This document shows positions 1 through 6,522 of a stretch of 6,522 nt of DNA, piece after piece; position 1 is the first letter of the stretch, and every line of letters starts with the position of its first letter. The translations under genes were made by a program, and so were the position numbers. This DNA comes from Candidatus Heimdallarchaeota archaeon (GTDB lineage: Archaea; Asgardarchaeota; Heimdallarchaeia; Hodarchaeales; S146-22), in assembly GCA_015520535.1 (NCBI GenBank), contig WAPZ01000674.1:1-6522 (forward strand), written 5' to 3'. Below the pieces are notes generated by a model. That model had not been told where the DNA came from and did no database searches. It was given only the letters and a program-made list of their open reading frames with translations.

Positions 1-1008
1 CAGGTGATCGGCATGAAAAAACTGCCTGAGCTGGGCGGAAAGGTGCTGGCAGGGCTGTTCGTTTGCTCGCACAATCCTGATGTGACCGAAGAGGTAAAAG
101 TGTGGAACGTGCGAATCGTGAAACCTGTTCCGGATGACTGTCAGCCTTACATCCAGGGATTTATCGGCAGTAGGCTGGAGGTGATGAATGTCTTTGATGG
201 CAAACGCAAAATCATCTACGAGTCGGACGTCAGGTTTGAGGCGCCCAACTGGATGCCTGACGGCAAAAGGCTCCTTTTCAACATGAACGGCGAACTTTTT
301 AAGATACCTGTGGTGGACGGTGAATTGGAGCGTCTGAACACTGGCAACGCACTGGACATCAACAACGATCACGGCATATCATTCAATGGCAAAATTTTGG
401 CTATCAGCTCCAGACATCTGCAAAAAGGCGAGGGCTCGGCCATCTATGTATTGCCGCTCGGGGGCGGTGAGCCGAAGCTGGTCACCGACAATACTCCGTC
501 GTACTGGCACGGCTGGAACCCTAACAACAAAAGTCTCGTGTACGTGGCCAAACGGAAGAAAGGCGAACCCTACAATATTTTCGAGGCCAGCATCAAGACA
601 GGAGAGGAGACACGGATCACGGATTTCTCATACGGTCATGTTGACGGCCCCGAATATTCGCCCGACGGCAAATACATCTATTACAACGGCAGCCAGTCGG
701 GCACCATGCAGATATGGCGCATGAAGCCCGACGGCACGGGCAGGGAGCAACTGACATTCGATCAGTACAACAACTGGTTTCCGCACATCTCGCCCGACGG
801 CAAATGGATCGTCTATCTGGCTTTTCCCGAAACGATCCCTGTTGATTCCCACCCGTCGTACAAGCGCGTCACACTCAATCTGATGCCTGCTGACGGCGGC
901 CCTCCCAGAGTGATAGCATGGCTGTACGGGGGGCAGGGCACCATCAACGTACCGTCGTGGTCGCCCGACAGCAAAAGCATCGCTTTCGTGAGCAATTCGG
1001 GAAAGTGA
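1..1008 (+). CDS. TolB-like PD40 beta-propeller protein, 5'-truncated by the window edge
   Basis: The frame is open from base 1 with no stop, so the true start is probably upstream; a GTG at 4 and an ATG at 13 (with AGGTG just before it) are in frame but I doubt both. Counting from the GTG, residues 16-41 (GLFVCSHNPDV, then NVRIVKP) resemble, from memory, the last strands of the concanavalin-like (DUF1349-type) domain that precedes the propeller in a Bacteroidota family often labelled 'biopolymer transporter TolR/TolB'. About six PD40-type blades follow: NWMPDGKRLLF (82-92), SFNGKILAIS (126-135), GWNPNNKSLVYV (170-181), EYSPDGKYIYYN (217-228), HISPDGKWIVYL (261-272) and SWSPDSKSIAFVS (318-330). 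Family members are usually exported; the signal peptide would lie outside the window. No enzymatic motif is seen, and the substrate or partner is unknown. A glycan-binding or sensing role is only inference. The gene is GC-rich (35 of the first 60 bases) compared with its neighbours, and ends 11 bases from a convergent gene. Confidence 0.85.
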   Translation, partial: QVIGMKKLPELGGKVLAGLFVCSHNPDVTEEVKVWNVRIVKPVPDDCQPYIQGFIGSRLEVMNVFDGKRKIIYESDVRFEAPNWMPDGKRLLFNMNGELFKIPVVDGELERLNTGNALDINNDHGISFNGKILAISSRHLQKGEGSAIYVLPLGGGEPKLVTDNTPSYWHGWNPNNKSLVYVAKRKKGEPYNIFEASIKTGEETRITDFSYGHVDGPEYSPDGKYIYYNGSQSGTMQIWRMKPDGTGREQLTFDQYNNWFPHISPDGKWIVYLAFPETIPVDSHPSYKRVTLNLMPADGGPPRVIAWLYGGQGTINVPSWSPDSKSIAFVSNSGK

Positions 1009-1019
1009 ATCTGTAATGA
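1009..1019. other. Convergent intergenic junction (11 bases)
   Basis: The TGA of the propeller gene (1006-1008) and the minus-strand TAA of the glycosyltransferase (1020-1022) are separated by only 11 bases. There is no room for an intrinsic terminator, and I see no GC-rich hairpin followed by a T-run at either gene end. Transcripts from the two sides may overlap here. Confidence 0.8.
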
Positions 1020-2207
1020 TTATTCAGAGGGAAGGTGCTTTTCTATCAATTCCAGAAGAGTATTACATCTTTGTGTCCAGGAATTTTTACGTGCGAAGTC
1101 AATGCGCTTAGCGCGCTTTTCTTCCGAATCGGTGCTGAGGTTTTCCAGGACGGAAGAGCGGAAAGTCTCCTTGTCGTCCGCCAAGGAAATAATACCTTTA
1201 AAGTCATGGATGTCGTCTGAAAAAGTGGTGCTCACCACAGGCTTGCCGGCAGACAGGTACTCGTTGATCTTGAGCGGATAGATATATTTAGTGAATTCAT
1301 TTTTCACAAATGGTATGATCGCCAGATCAAAAAAACTCAGATAGGCGGGCAGTGATTCGTAAGGTGTAAAGTCAATGTGCATGAAATTGGAATAATTTTT
1401 AAGACGATCCAGAGAAATCGCGGCGGGGCCAATGAAGATCACTTTTAGATTTTTAAGATCATACAGGAGGAATTCCACAATCTCCGTGTCAATTCTGTCA
1501 TCGATTTGTCCGATATAACCTATGATTTTGCGATCATTACCCTGAAAATCAGTTGGTTTTTTATGGTTTTGAGTAGCGGCGAGGTTGAACATTTCAAAGT
1601 CAACGGCGTTAGGCAGATAATAAATTGCTTTGCTGTAAGGTCTTAGCAACTCAACCAGTTTCACAGAAGTAGCAAAGACAAAATCAGCTTTTTGTGCTTT
1701 TTCTTTTTCAAGTTCGGGCCCATGCTTGTAAACATAAGCCGCAGCTTTCAGGTTATCGCGGCATTGGTAGATTGTTAGAGTGGGATTTGCTTTTAATTGC
1801 AGGGTGTCACCGTAAAAAGGGTTGAATGAATTGAACAATATAAATTCCCGTACGTTGTCATTTTTTAAAACTTTAATAACTGCACGATACAAAATAGTAT
1901 CATTAAGCTTTAAAAAATATCTGTATAAAGAACCGTATTTTAGCCAGTTGATAGGTATCGTCGGCCATGTATAAATAATTTTCAGATTAGTTCTTAAAGA
2001 TTCATAGATGGCACCTGAAAGCTTAGAATTAAGCCTTTTTTTTATAAACGGGTTCTTTCCTTTTAATATATAATCCTTAATCGTTAATGGATTATCCACA
2101 TAATAAACCAAATGATTTTTTGATAATTCTTTTGCCAATGACCACGAGGCCGATGATAAATGATCATGCCTCGACATGCTAAGGATTACAAAAACCAACC
2201 TTTTCAA
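1020..2207 (-). CDS. GT-B fold glycosyltransferase (GT4/TuaH-like), TTG start
   Basis: Probable cytoplasmic, nucleotide-sugar-dependent glycosyltransferase of 395 residues, a normal length for family GT4. The N-terminal half opens with a hydrophobic strand (KRLVFVILSM, 2-11) and includes a TuaH-like stretch around TIYQCRDN (145-152) and LPNAVDFEMF (198-207). The C-terminal nucleotide-binding half shows IGYIGQID (229-236), VIFIGP (256-261) and the loop PLKINEYLSAGKPVVS (311-326), where E316 matches the conserved donor-binding glutamate of such enzymes. The start is TTG (minus-strand codon at 2207-2205): the frame is closed by TAA at 2234-2232 and holds no ATG until residue 11, which would cut into the first strand. 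No Shine-Dalgarno is evident. It lies 174 bases downstream of the PorP/SprF gene on the same strand, so it may or may not share that transcript. GC falls from about 53% near the 3' end to about 18% in a 60-base block nearer the 5' end. Sugar and acceptor cannot be told. Confidence 0.85.
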   Translation of the reverse strand: MKRLVFVILSMSRHDHLSSASWSLAKELSKNHLVYYVDNPLTIKDYILKGKNPFIKKRLNSKLSGAIYESLRTNLKIIYTWPTIPINWLKYGSLYRYFLKLNDTILYRAVIKVLKNDNVREFILFNSFNPFYGDTLQLKANPTLTIYQCRDNLKAAAYVYKHGPELEKEKAQKADFVFATSVKLVELLRPYSKAIYYLPNAVDFEMFNLAATQNHKKPTDFQGNDRKIIGYIGQIDDRIDTEIVEFLLYDLKNLKVIFIGPAAISLDRLKNYSNFMHIDFTPYESLPAYLSFFDLAIIPFVKNEFTKYIYPLKINEYLSAGKPVVSTTFSDDIHDFKGIISLADDKETFRSSVLENLSTDSEEKRAKRIDFARKNSWTQRCNTLLELIEKHLPSE

Positions 2208-2381
2208 TTGCAGATAGTAATGATGAATATTTTAAAACCACTAAATAACTGCTTTAATCGAAAGAATTACAATGAAATCACCTGATATTTGTTCTAATCA
2301 ATAGATTTATAGGTAATAGTATTAAGATAAGCCATGACACTGGTTTGATATTTATTTCACAACAACCAAATAACCCCAAGT
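2208..2381. other. AT-rich intergenic region, no clear signal
   Basis: These 174 bases separate two minus-strand genes. I looked on the minus strand for a TAnnTTTG -7 element and for a stem followed by a T-run and found neither convincingly; the only stem-like piece is a 3-bp CCA/TGG pairing near 2335. There is no start codon with a long frame on either strand. It could hold a weak promoter for the TTG-started glycosyltransferase, or simply be an untranslated spacer. Confidence 0.5.
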
Positions 2382-3698
2382 TCACTTCACTTCAACGCCA
2401 TAAGCATTGAATTCCTGAAGTAGTGTCAGATTGTTTTCGTATTTCTCATTAAGACTGTTCAAATCATTTGTTTTGTAGAAATAAACTATATACTGATCTG
2501 TAACTGAACTGTACCCAATGGTTGCTTCCAGGTTTTTTTCTATGAGTTTATAATTTAACTTCTCAGCTTTTTTAGAATTGTCAAATTCACCTAATACAAT
2601 ATAATAGCCTCTTCCCATTTCAAAAAAGTCGGGATTGGTGCCTTCGTAAAGTTTTATTGTTTTGAGTGTCAGAGCGGGTGCCGGATTACTCATATCCATA
2701 TAAGTCTTGGTTGCAGGTTTTAGATCTTCCTTTGGCACATGATATTTTGAAGAAGATTCATAATTTACATATTTTGATGTAGTCATCATTTTTTGCTCAC
2801 TTTTATGGCCAAACAGGTAGCTCAGTTGAAACTCGTGTGAACCATTGGATATGCCTTGTTGACTTTTCTGGGGTGCTTCATAAGAATAGCGGAATCTGAA
2901 TTTATTATTGTATGTGAGCATGAAATGGCCGGAAATCTCACTAAGGCTATTATAACCAGCCCCAAGCATAAGGATATTTTTATATTCAAAAAATGCAACT
3001 CCCTCAACAATGTCCAGTGGGTATTCAAAGTTTCTTAATTCATAAATAACATAGGGAGTAATGGAAAATGTGCTATTTGAAAGCTCAAAAGCATAATTAG
3101 CGGATACAATAAAGTTGTCGAGGGGGCTCACTTTGATATTTTCAAAATTGTTCTCGGCATATTTATAAGAGCCAAATAATTGGGTAAAAGCAAGCCCTAT
3201 GTTTAACTTTTTGAACGAATAATTGATCCCAAATCTCCCGTCAGGATCGATGCTATTGTTCATGGCTCCTATTAGGACGGGATCTTGTCCTGCATTCTCT
3301 ATTTCGCTTAGATCCAGGTTGTTAAAATTAGCACCAATAGAGAGACCAAAACTTAAATAATGTTCAAGCGCGATGTTTACCCTATAGGCAGCTGAAACCA
3401 CCGAATTGAAATTATTGAGCAGTATGGTTTTGCCATTGGATAAGTTTAGCCCAATCCCGAAGTTTTTTGTGACGGGGTATTGGATGTTGAAATAATTTAT
3501 AACAGGAGCGTCATTTATACCTATCCATTGTCTTCTATGCGTGAAATTGATTGAGCCACTCTCATTTCCTATTAAATACGAAGGATTGAACAATTGTCTG
3601 TTGAAATAATAAGTGGTATTGAGCGTCAACTCCTGGCTATGCAATACACTTGATACTGATAAAATCAGTATGAGAAGAATAAATATAATCTTTTTCAT
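2382..3698 (-). CDS. PorP/SprF-family type IX secretion protein with C-terminal SPOR-like domain
   Basis: Outer-membrane beta-barrel of the PorP/SprF family. A signal peptide (MKK, hydrophobic core 4-19) probably ends near HSQ (20-22). The family's N-terminal signature is visible at 37-76: FNPSYLIG, then RRQWIGINDAPVINYFNIQYPV. Alternating amphipathic strands continue to about 297 (SHEFQLSYLFG). A low-complexity polar linker (about 298-345) leads to a SPOR-like module, roughly 362-425, beginning GRGYYIVLGEFDNSKKAEKL and including TIGYSSVTDQYIVYFYKT. SPOR domains are known to bind peptidoglycan glycan strands, so the tail is probably periplasmic. The ATG lies 4 bases after the stop of the upstream glycosidase gene, with AAGG 7 bases before the ATG inside that gene's end, so translation is probably coupled. 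In Flavobacterium gliding, SprF is needed to secrete the SprB adhesin, which has a related sorting domain; by analogy this protein likely serves the neighbouring enzyme. No symbol is assigned because many paralogues exist per genome. Confidence 0.88.
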   Translation of the reverse strand: MKKIIFILLILILSVSSVLHSQELTLNTTYYFNRQLFNPSYLIGNESGSINFTHRRQWIGINDAPVINYFNIQYPVTKNFGIGLNLSNGKTILLNNFNSVVSAAYRVNIALEHYLSFGLSIGANFNNLDLSEIENAGQDPVLIGAMNNSIDPDGRFGINYSFKKLNIGLAFTQLFGSYKYAENNFENIKVSPLDNFIVSANYAFELSNSTFSITPYVIYELRNFEYPLDIVEGVAFFEYKNILMLGAGYNSLSEISGHFMLTYNNKFRFRYSYEAPQKSQQGISNGSHEFQLSYLFGHKSEQKMMTTSKYVNYESSSKYHVPKEDLKPATKTYMDMSNPAPALTLKTIKLYEGTNPDFFEMGRGYYIVLGEFDNSKKAEKLNYKLIEKNLEATIGYSSVTDQYIVYFYKTNDLNSLNEKYENNLTLLQEFNAYGVEVK

Positions 3699-3702
3699 AG
3701 TG

Positions 3703-5586
3703 CTACCTTATCACGCGGATTCCTCCTGTTTGAACTTCTGAATTACTGAATTTTATGACATAATAATACGCCCCGGCCGGCAGATCTTTTCCATTTATTG
3801 TGGCATTCCACCCGTTGTCATATCCTTTATTTTCATATACTTTTACCCCACTGTAATCAAAGATCAAAACTGATGCGTCTTTTAGCTTGGCGAGTTCCTC
3901 AATTTCCCAAAAGTCATTAATCCCATCCCCATTGGGGGTTACCACCTTTGTGGCGGTTACTTTTGTTTGGGTATTTGCAGGCGCTATACCAGAACCAATT
4001 TTAATGAACGTTGGATATCCATGTAGAATGACATCATTACTATTATAAACGGTGCTGTCTTGGCTCTCGGTAAAATCCCAATTGTATTGTATGAGTTGGT
4101 CCACCTTCCATGATGCAGGGAATGAATACCTGGCTGTTGCTTCTTCAGACATATCTTTGGATGTTTTAGCCCAAAGCACGTAAATGAAATCTCCATTATC
4201 ATCCTTAAAAGCACCTCCATCAATGTTGTTTGGTAGATTTAGTTCATTAGTACGGCTTTTTGAATAAAACTTGTCTTTAATAAAATAGGATACATTTCTG
4301 AATCCTATCCCTGCTGGATTTATTCTTTCTTGTCCCGGGACTTTATCTGCGATGTATTTGTAAAGTCCCATCGCATCATAAGGCTTTGTGGCTTCGGTGT
4401 CTGTTTTTAGGTCTGCGGTCAGATACAATAAAAATACATCCAAATCGATTGCCTGTGACTTGACCAGTGCTTTCATAATATAATTTCTCTGAGCCTCATG
4501 TGAGCCAATATATTTGTCAAATGGTTTACTTGGAATGTTGCTTTCTGACATCATGTATCGTTTTTTAGGATACAGTTTTCCGTCATAACCATAATTGAAA
4601 AGCACCTTTTCCAAAGTTTTCTTTCTCCCTTCGAATACCTCAACAGCAGCATCGGAATGACGAAAATATACCATGCCCTCAGTTGCTTTGGTCCACTTTT
4701 TAAGAAAAAACATTGGGTAAATATGGTAACTCATGCAATCAAAATATGCCCCACCTTTTAAAGGGAATTGATCAGTTACCTTCCCATTATCGGGATTATC
4801 TGTATTTCTCAAAATTGCGTCTAAAAAAGAATCACGACCTATACCACCAATGCAGATATAATCATTTGGTTTAATGGATTTTATTACCTCATATGCGATT
4901 CTCAATGTCCGGATATAGCTTTGGATAGGTGCGCGTAAATTTTCTGTATGGCATGGATTCGGATCAGTATCCCACCAGTTTTCAGAGGTTCCCGGAGCAG
5001 CAGTGGAAATACTAAAATAATACGAAAAATCCGGCTCATTTATGATTTCCCAGAAACGGACATTTTCATAATTAGTAGCAACGTAATAGACAAAAGCCGC
5101 ATAGTAATTATTTTCATTTACCGGAGTGCCGTTTTCGCCATTATCCCAGATTGGTTCATATAAGTTTGCAAACATTTTTGACCTATATCCGGCACAGTAT
5201 TCTTTATTTTCTCTGTGCAAGTCTGAGGGGCCTTCAAGAAAAACAACATTATTCTTACATCCCAACTCCCCAAAATATCTGTATTCGGCTTCGTTAATCC
5301 TGTTTTTCTTGTATTTTTCAATAAAAGAATCTGTTAATTTTAATCTGAAACAATTACTGCCAACACCTTGAACCTTTCCATCGGGAGTGCCAGCTAATAA
5401 ATGAGCAAGATCTTCCATTTCCCAATTCCTGCCATAATAGCCAAGAACTGATCCCATCTGAAAGGTTTCATTAAAGGGTGGCACATAGTCGTTGGCCGTT
5501 TGATTAGTTTGGCCTAATAATGTATAAGATAATAATAACAAAAGGTTAAAAAGAGAAATTCTCCTTGTGAGGGTTATCATCTGCAT
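3703..5586 (-). CDS. Secreted clan GH-A-type glycoside hydrolase with type IX (CHU_C) sorting domain
   Basis: A 627-residue exported enzyme. Signal peptide: RR at 8-9, hydrophobic core 11-24, likely cleavage around LLGQ (23-26). A TIM-barrel-like catalytic domain covers about 45-425. FWEIINEPD (178-186) has the clan GH-A 'NEP' motif with E184 as probable acid/base; SYHIYP (286-291) fits the strand-6 motif with H288 and Y290; MMSES (345-349) gives E348 as candidate nucleophile, 164 residues after E184. Residues about 430-535 look like the beta-sandwich that follows the barrel in GH39/GH51-like enzymes. The end is a gliding-motility-associated C-terminal domain (about 545-627) starting VVTPNGDGINDFWEI and ending GGIRVIR, a type IX secretion signal that is normally removed or anchors the protein at the surface. 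The start is the first ATG, after an A-rich leader; ATG at codon 3 is an alternative. The exact family and substrate are not determinable here. Its place among glycosyltransferases suggests a surface or exopolysaccharide substrate. It is first in an operon with the PorP/SprF gene. Confidence 0.87.
   Translation of the reverse strand: MQMITLTRRISLFNLLLLLSYTLLGQTNQTANDYVPPFNETFQMGSVLGYYGRNWEMEDLAHLLAGTPDGKVQGVGSNCFRLKLTDSFIEKYKKNRINEAEYRYFGELGCKNNVVFLEGPSDLHRENKEYCAGYRSKMFANLYEPIWDNGENGTPVNENNYYAAFVYYVATNYENVRFWEIINEPDFSYYFSISTAAPGTSENWWDTDPNPCHTENLRAPIQSYIRTLRIAYEVIKSIKPNDYICIGGIGRDSFLDAILRNTDNPDNGKVTDQFPLKGGAYFDCMSYHIYPMFFLKKWTKATEGMVYFRHSDAAVEVFEGRKKTLEKVLFNYGYDGKLYPKKRYMMSESNIPSKPFDKYIGSHEAQRNYIMKALVKSQAIDLDVFLLYLTADLKTDTEATKPYDAMGLYKYIADKVPGQERINPAGIGFRNVSYFIKDKFYSKSRTNELNLPNNIDGGAFKDDNGDFIYVLWAKTSKDMSEEATARYSFPASWKVDQLIQYNWDFTESQDSTVYNSNDVILHGYPTFIKIGSGIAPANTQTKVTATKVVTPNGDGINDFWEIEELAKLKDASVLIFDYSGVKVYENKGYDNGWNATINGKDLPAGAYYYVIKFSNSEVQTGGIRVIR
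3705..3962 (-). other. CHU_C / type IX sorting domain within the glycosidase
   Basis: Codons about 542-627 of the glycosidase gene encode the gliding-motility-associated C-terminal domain. Key features are TPNGDGIND (550-558), SVLIFDYSGVKVYE (572-585), a GYDNGWNA turn (588-595), LPAGAYYYVIKF (602-613) and a terminal GGIRVIR. This matches the type B sorting-domain pattern (TIGR04131-like) rather than the shorter type A pattern. Type B signals are the ones reported to depend on a PorP/SprF-like partner in Flavobacterium SprB, which agrees with the next gene. Confidence 0.85.
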
Positions 5587-5819
5587 CTTTTTTTGTTATG
5601 GACAATTGCAAAATTATGTTAATCTATCTGCGCGTAAAAGAATTATTTATGGAGATTCATATTGATGTAGGATTTCAGTGTGATTTATACAATTGAATAA
5701 AGACCGGGATAAATTCTCATGATTTGATGAAATTAAATATTAAATTTATACAAAATCTGTAGATCAAAGATTATACTTAAGCTCATATAAATTTAAGAAC
5801 TCAAAATTATTAACATCTA
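5587..5819. other. Divergent intergenic region between glycosidase operon and exostosin-like gene
   Basis: These 233 AT-rich bases must hold promoters for both directions. The minus-strand candidate is listed separately. For the plus strand, two near-matches to TAnnTTTG (TAAATTTA at 5741-5748 and 5788-5795, last base wrong) lack a convincing upstream TTG, so I do not call a promoter. I see no tRNA, no long inverted repeat and no direct repeat. Confidence 0.5.
5609..5640 (-). promoter_or_regulatory. Candidate Bacteroidota promoter of the glycosidase-PorP operon
   Basis: On the minus strand TAATTTTG (5616-5609) is an exact match to the Bacteroidota -7 consensus TAnnTTTG. The expected upstream TTG/TTTG is not clean; TTTTAC around 5639-5634 is the nearest candidate, with roughly correct spacing. 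Transcription would start near 5603 and leave a leader of under 20 bases with an A-rich stretch (AAAAAAA) just before the ATG, which is usual for this phylum. A single exact 6-base-informative match in AT-rich DNA can arise by chance. Confidence 0.35.
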
Positions 5820-6522
5820 ATGGCCGGGGACAATAACAAACTTTTAATATATAGGCGGATGTATGATTTTTTAAACAGGTTCAAAAATGTCCGATTAAAT
5901 TATGGTCCCGTAGATGAAAGCCAAAAACATCCGTTGGAACAAGTTTATTTATATAATATTTTTCGTTCATTGGTTCAGTGGGATGATTTTGATCATTATG
6001 ACTATTTTCTTATTAGTGCCAATTATCCGTGGGATTTCACCCTTCATGATCGTAGTATAGTTTTCTATATGTCCAATGAAGATCACCTTATTCCGGATAT
6101 ATTGTCTAAAGCACATACCGTTCTTACACCTTATTGTCCTCTTACAAGCGTGCCTGATAATTGTTATCCGATTCCTTTGGGCTATAATGGTTCATTGAAA
6201 GATTTGGATATAAAGCCGATCCTTCGTCGAACCAATGATGTGTTTTATTCCGGAAATATTCATAAAAGGAGAATACCCTTTTATTTTGGTATTCAGCAAT
6301 ATACTTTAAGTAGTTTATTTAATCGGCTTTCAGGAAAGAATACTAAAATTAATAATCATTTATTTTTTACACGTTCATTTGGGGGAGGACTTGAACCAAA
6401 CGAGTATAGTGAATTGTTAATGGATAGTAAAATTGCTCTTGTACCGGAAGGATATAAATCTGATGTCTCCTTTCGCTTTTTCGAAGCCGCAAAATATGGT
6501 AATGTTATCATCACCAAAAAGC
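5820..6522 (+). CDS. Exostosin/CgeB-like glycosyltransferase, 3'-truncated by the window edge
   Basis: An open frame of 234 codons plus one base runs from ATG at 5820 to the end of the window without a stop. An in-frame TAA at 5811-5813 precedes it, so this ATG is the first possible start; residue 14 is a second Met. There is no signal peptide or membrane segment, consistent with a cytoplasmic enzyme. The first part contains short strands such as DYFLISANYPWDF (61-73) and SIVFYMSNEDH (79-89). VFYSGNIHKRR (141-151) looks like the opening strand of the second Rossmann domain. The clearest match is 195-233: EYSELLMDSKIALVPEG, then SFRFFEAAKYGNVII, the pattern of exostosin (GT47-like) and CgeB-type C-terminal donor-binding domains, with E222 as probable donor-contact residue. 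The family is typically 300-400 residues, so about a third is missing. It points away from the glycosidase operon and probably opens the next part of a polysaccharide locus. Sugar and acceptor are unknown. Confidence 0.8.
   Translation, partial: MAGDNNKLLIYRRMYDFLNRFKNVRLNYGPVDESQKHPLEQVYLYNIFRSLVQWDDFDHYDYFLISANYPWDFTLHDRSIVFYMSNEDHLIPDILSKAHTVLTPYCPLTSVPDNCYPIPLGYNGSLKDLDIKPILRRTNDVFYSGNIHKRRIPFYFGIQQYTLSSLFNRLSGKNTKINNHLFFTRSFGGGLEPNEYSELLMDSKIALVPEGYKSDVSFRFFEAAKYGNVIITKK

Noticed and set aside
43..66. Possible lipobox near the apparent N-terminus of the propeller protein (GLFVC)
   Set aside because: The residues before the Cys do not fit a lipobox, the hydrophobic stretch is too short, and the segment matches the interior of a longer family.
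386..724. Alternative open frame of 112 codons on the plus strand, and minus-strand frames at 628-852 and 813-995
   Set aside because: They overlap the propeller gene, whose repeated blades clearly show the true frame; such shadows are common in GC-richer DNA and their translations show no domain.
1103..1116. GCGC-TTA-GCGC small palindrome
   Set aside because: Only 4-bp arms, inside the glycosyltransferase coding region; too short to act as a terminator or operator call.
2388..2398. Short tandem TTCAC repeat at the 3' end of the PorP/SprF gene
   Set aside because: Two partial units only, fully explained by codons for the C-terminal VEVK and the stop.
4948..5371. Open frames on the plus strand opposite the glycosidase gene
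   Set aside because: They are antisense to a well-supported catalytic domain and have no start signal, signal peptide pattern or recognisable motif.
6262..6284. Perfect 8-bp inverted repeat (ATAAAAGG / CCTTTTAT) with a 7-base spacer
   Set aside because: It lies inside the exostosin-like coding frame, is not followed by a T-run, and about one such repeat is expected by chance in a window of this size and composition.
1..6522. CRISPR array, insertion sequence, tRNA, attachment site or toxin-antitoxin pair
   Set aside because: I looked for repeated units, terminal inverted repeats, transposase motifs, cloverleaf-like segments and small paired genes on both strands and found none.

Overview
The window looks like chromosomal DNA of a Bacteroidota bacterium, most likely of the Cytophagia or Chitinophagia type; a Dyadobacter- or Spirosoma-like host is only a guess. 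The pointers are a PorP/SprF-family outer-membrane protein, a secreted enzyme ending in a gliding-motility-associated (CHU_C, type IX secretion) C-terminal domain, a TolB-like propeller protein of a sort common in this phylum, A-rich leaders with little Shine-Dalgarno signal, and a TAnnTTTG-type -7 element.

Layout. (1) 1-1008, plus strand: the 3' part of a TolB/PD40 beta-propeller gene whose start lies before the window; it is clearly more GC-rich than the rest. (2) 1020-2207, minus strand: a complete GT-B (GT4/TuaH-like) glycosyltransferase with a TTG start, meeting gene 1 tail to tail across 11 bases. (3) 2382-5586, minus strand: a two-gene operon in which a 627-residue secreted clan GH-A-type glycosidase with a type IX sorting domain is followed 4 bases later by a PorP/SprF barrel protein that carries a C-terminal SPOR-like domain. 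(4) 5587-5819: the divergent promoter region. (5) 5820-6522, plus strand: the first 234 codons of an exostosin/CgeB-like glycosyltransferase that runs off the window.

Reading them together: two glycosyltransferases flank a secreted glycosidase and its probable type IX partner, which fits the edge of a cell-surface or exopolysaccharide locus. I infer that the glycosyltransferases help build the glycan in the cytoplasm, while the glycosidase is exported by the Sec pathway, passed through the type IX system with help from its own PorP/SprF protein, and then trims, remodels or degrades the surface glycan. The GC-rich propeller gene probably belongs to the chromosomal background next to a more AT-rich, variable polysaccharide region. 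The most notable item is the cargo-plus-PorP/SPOR cassette; its parts are known families, but a dedicated glycosidase/translocon-partner pair inside a glycan locus deserves attention.
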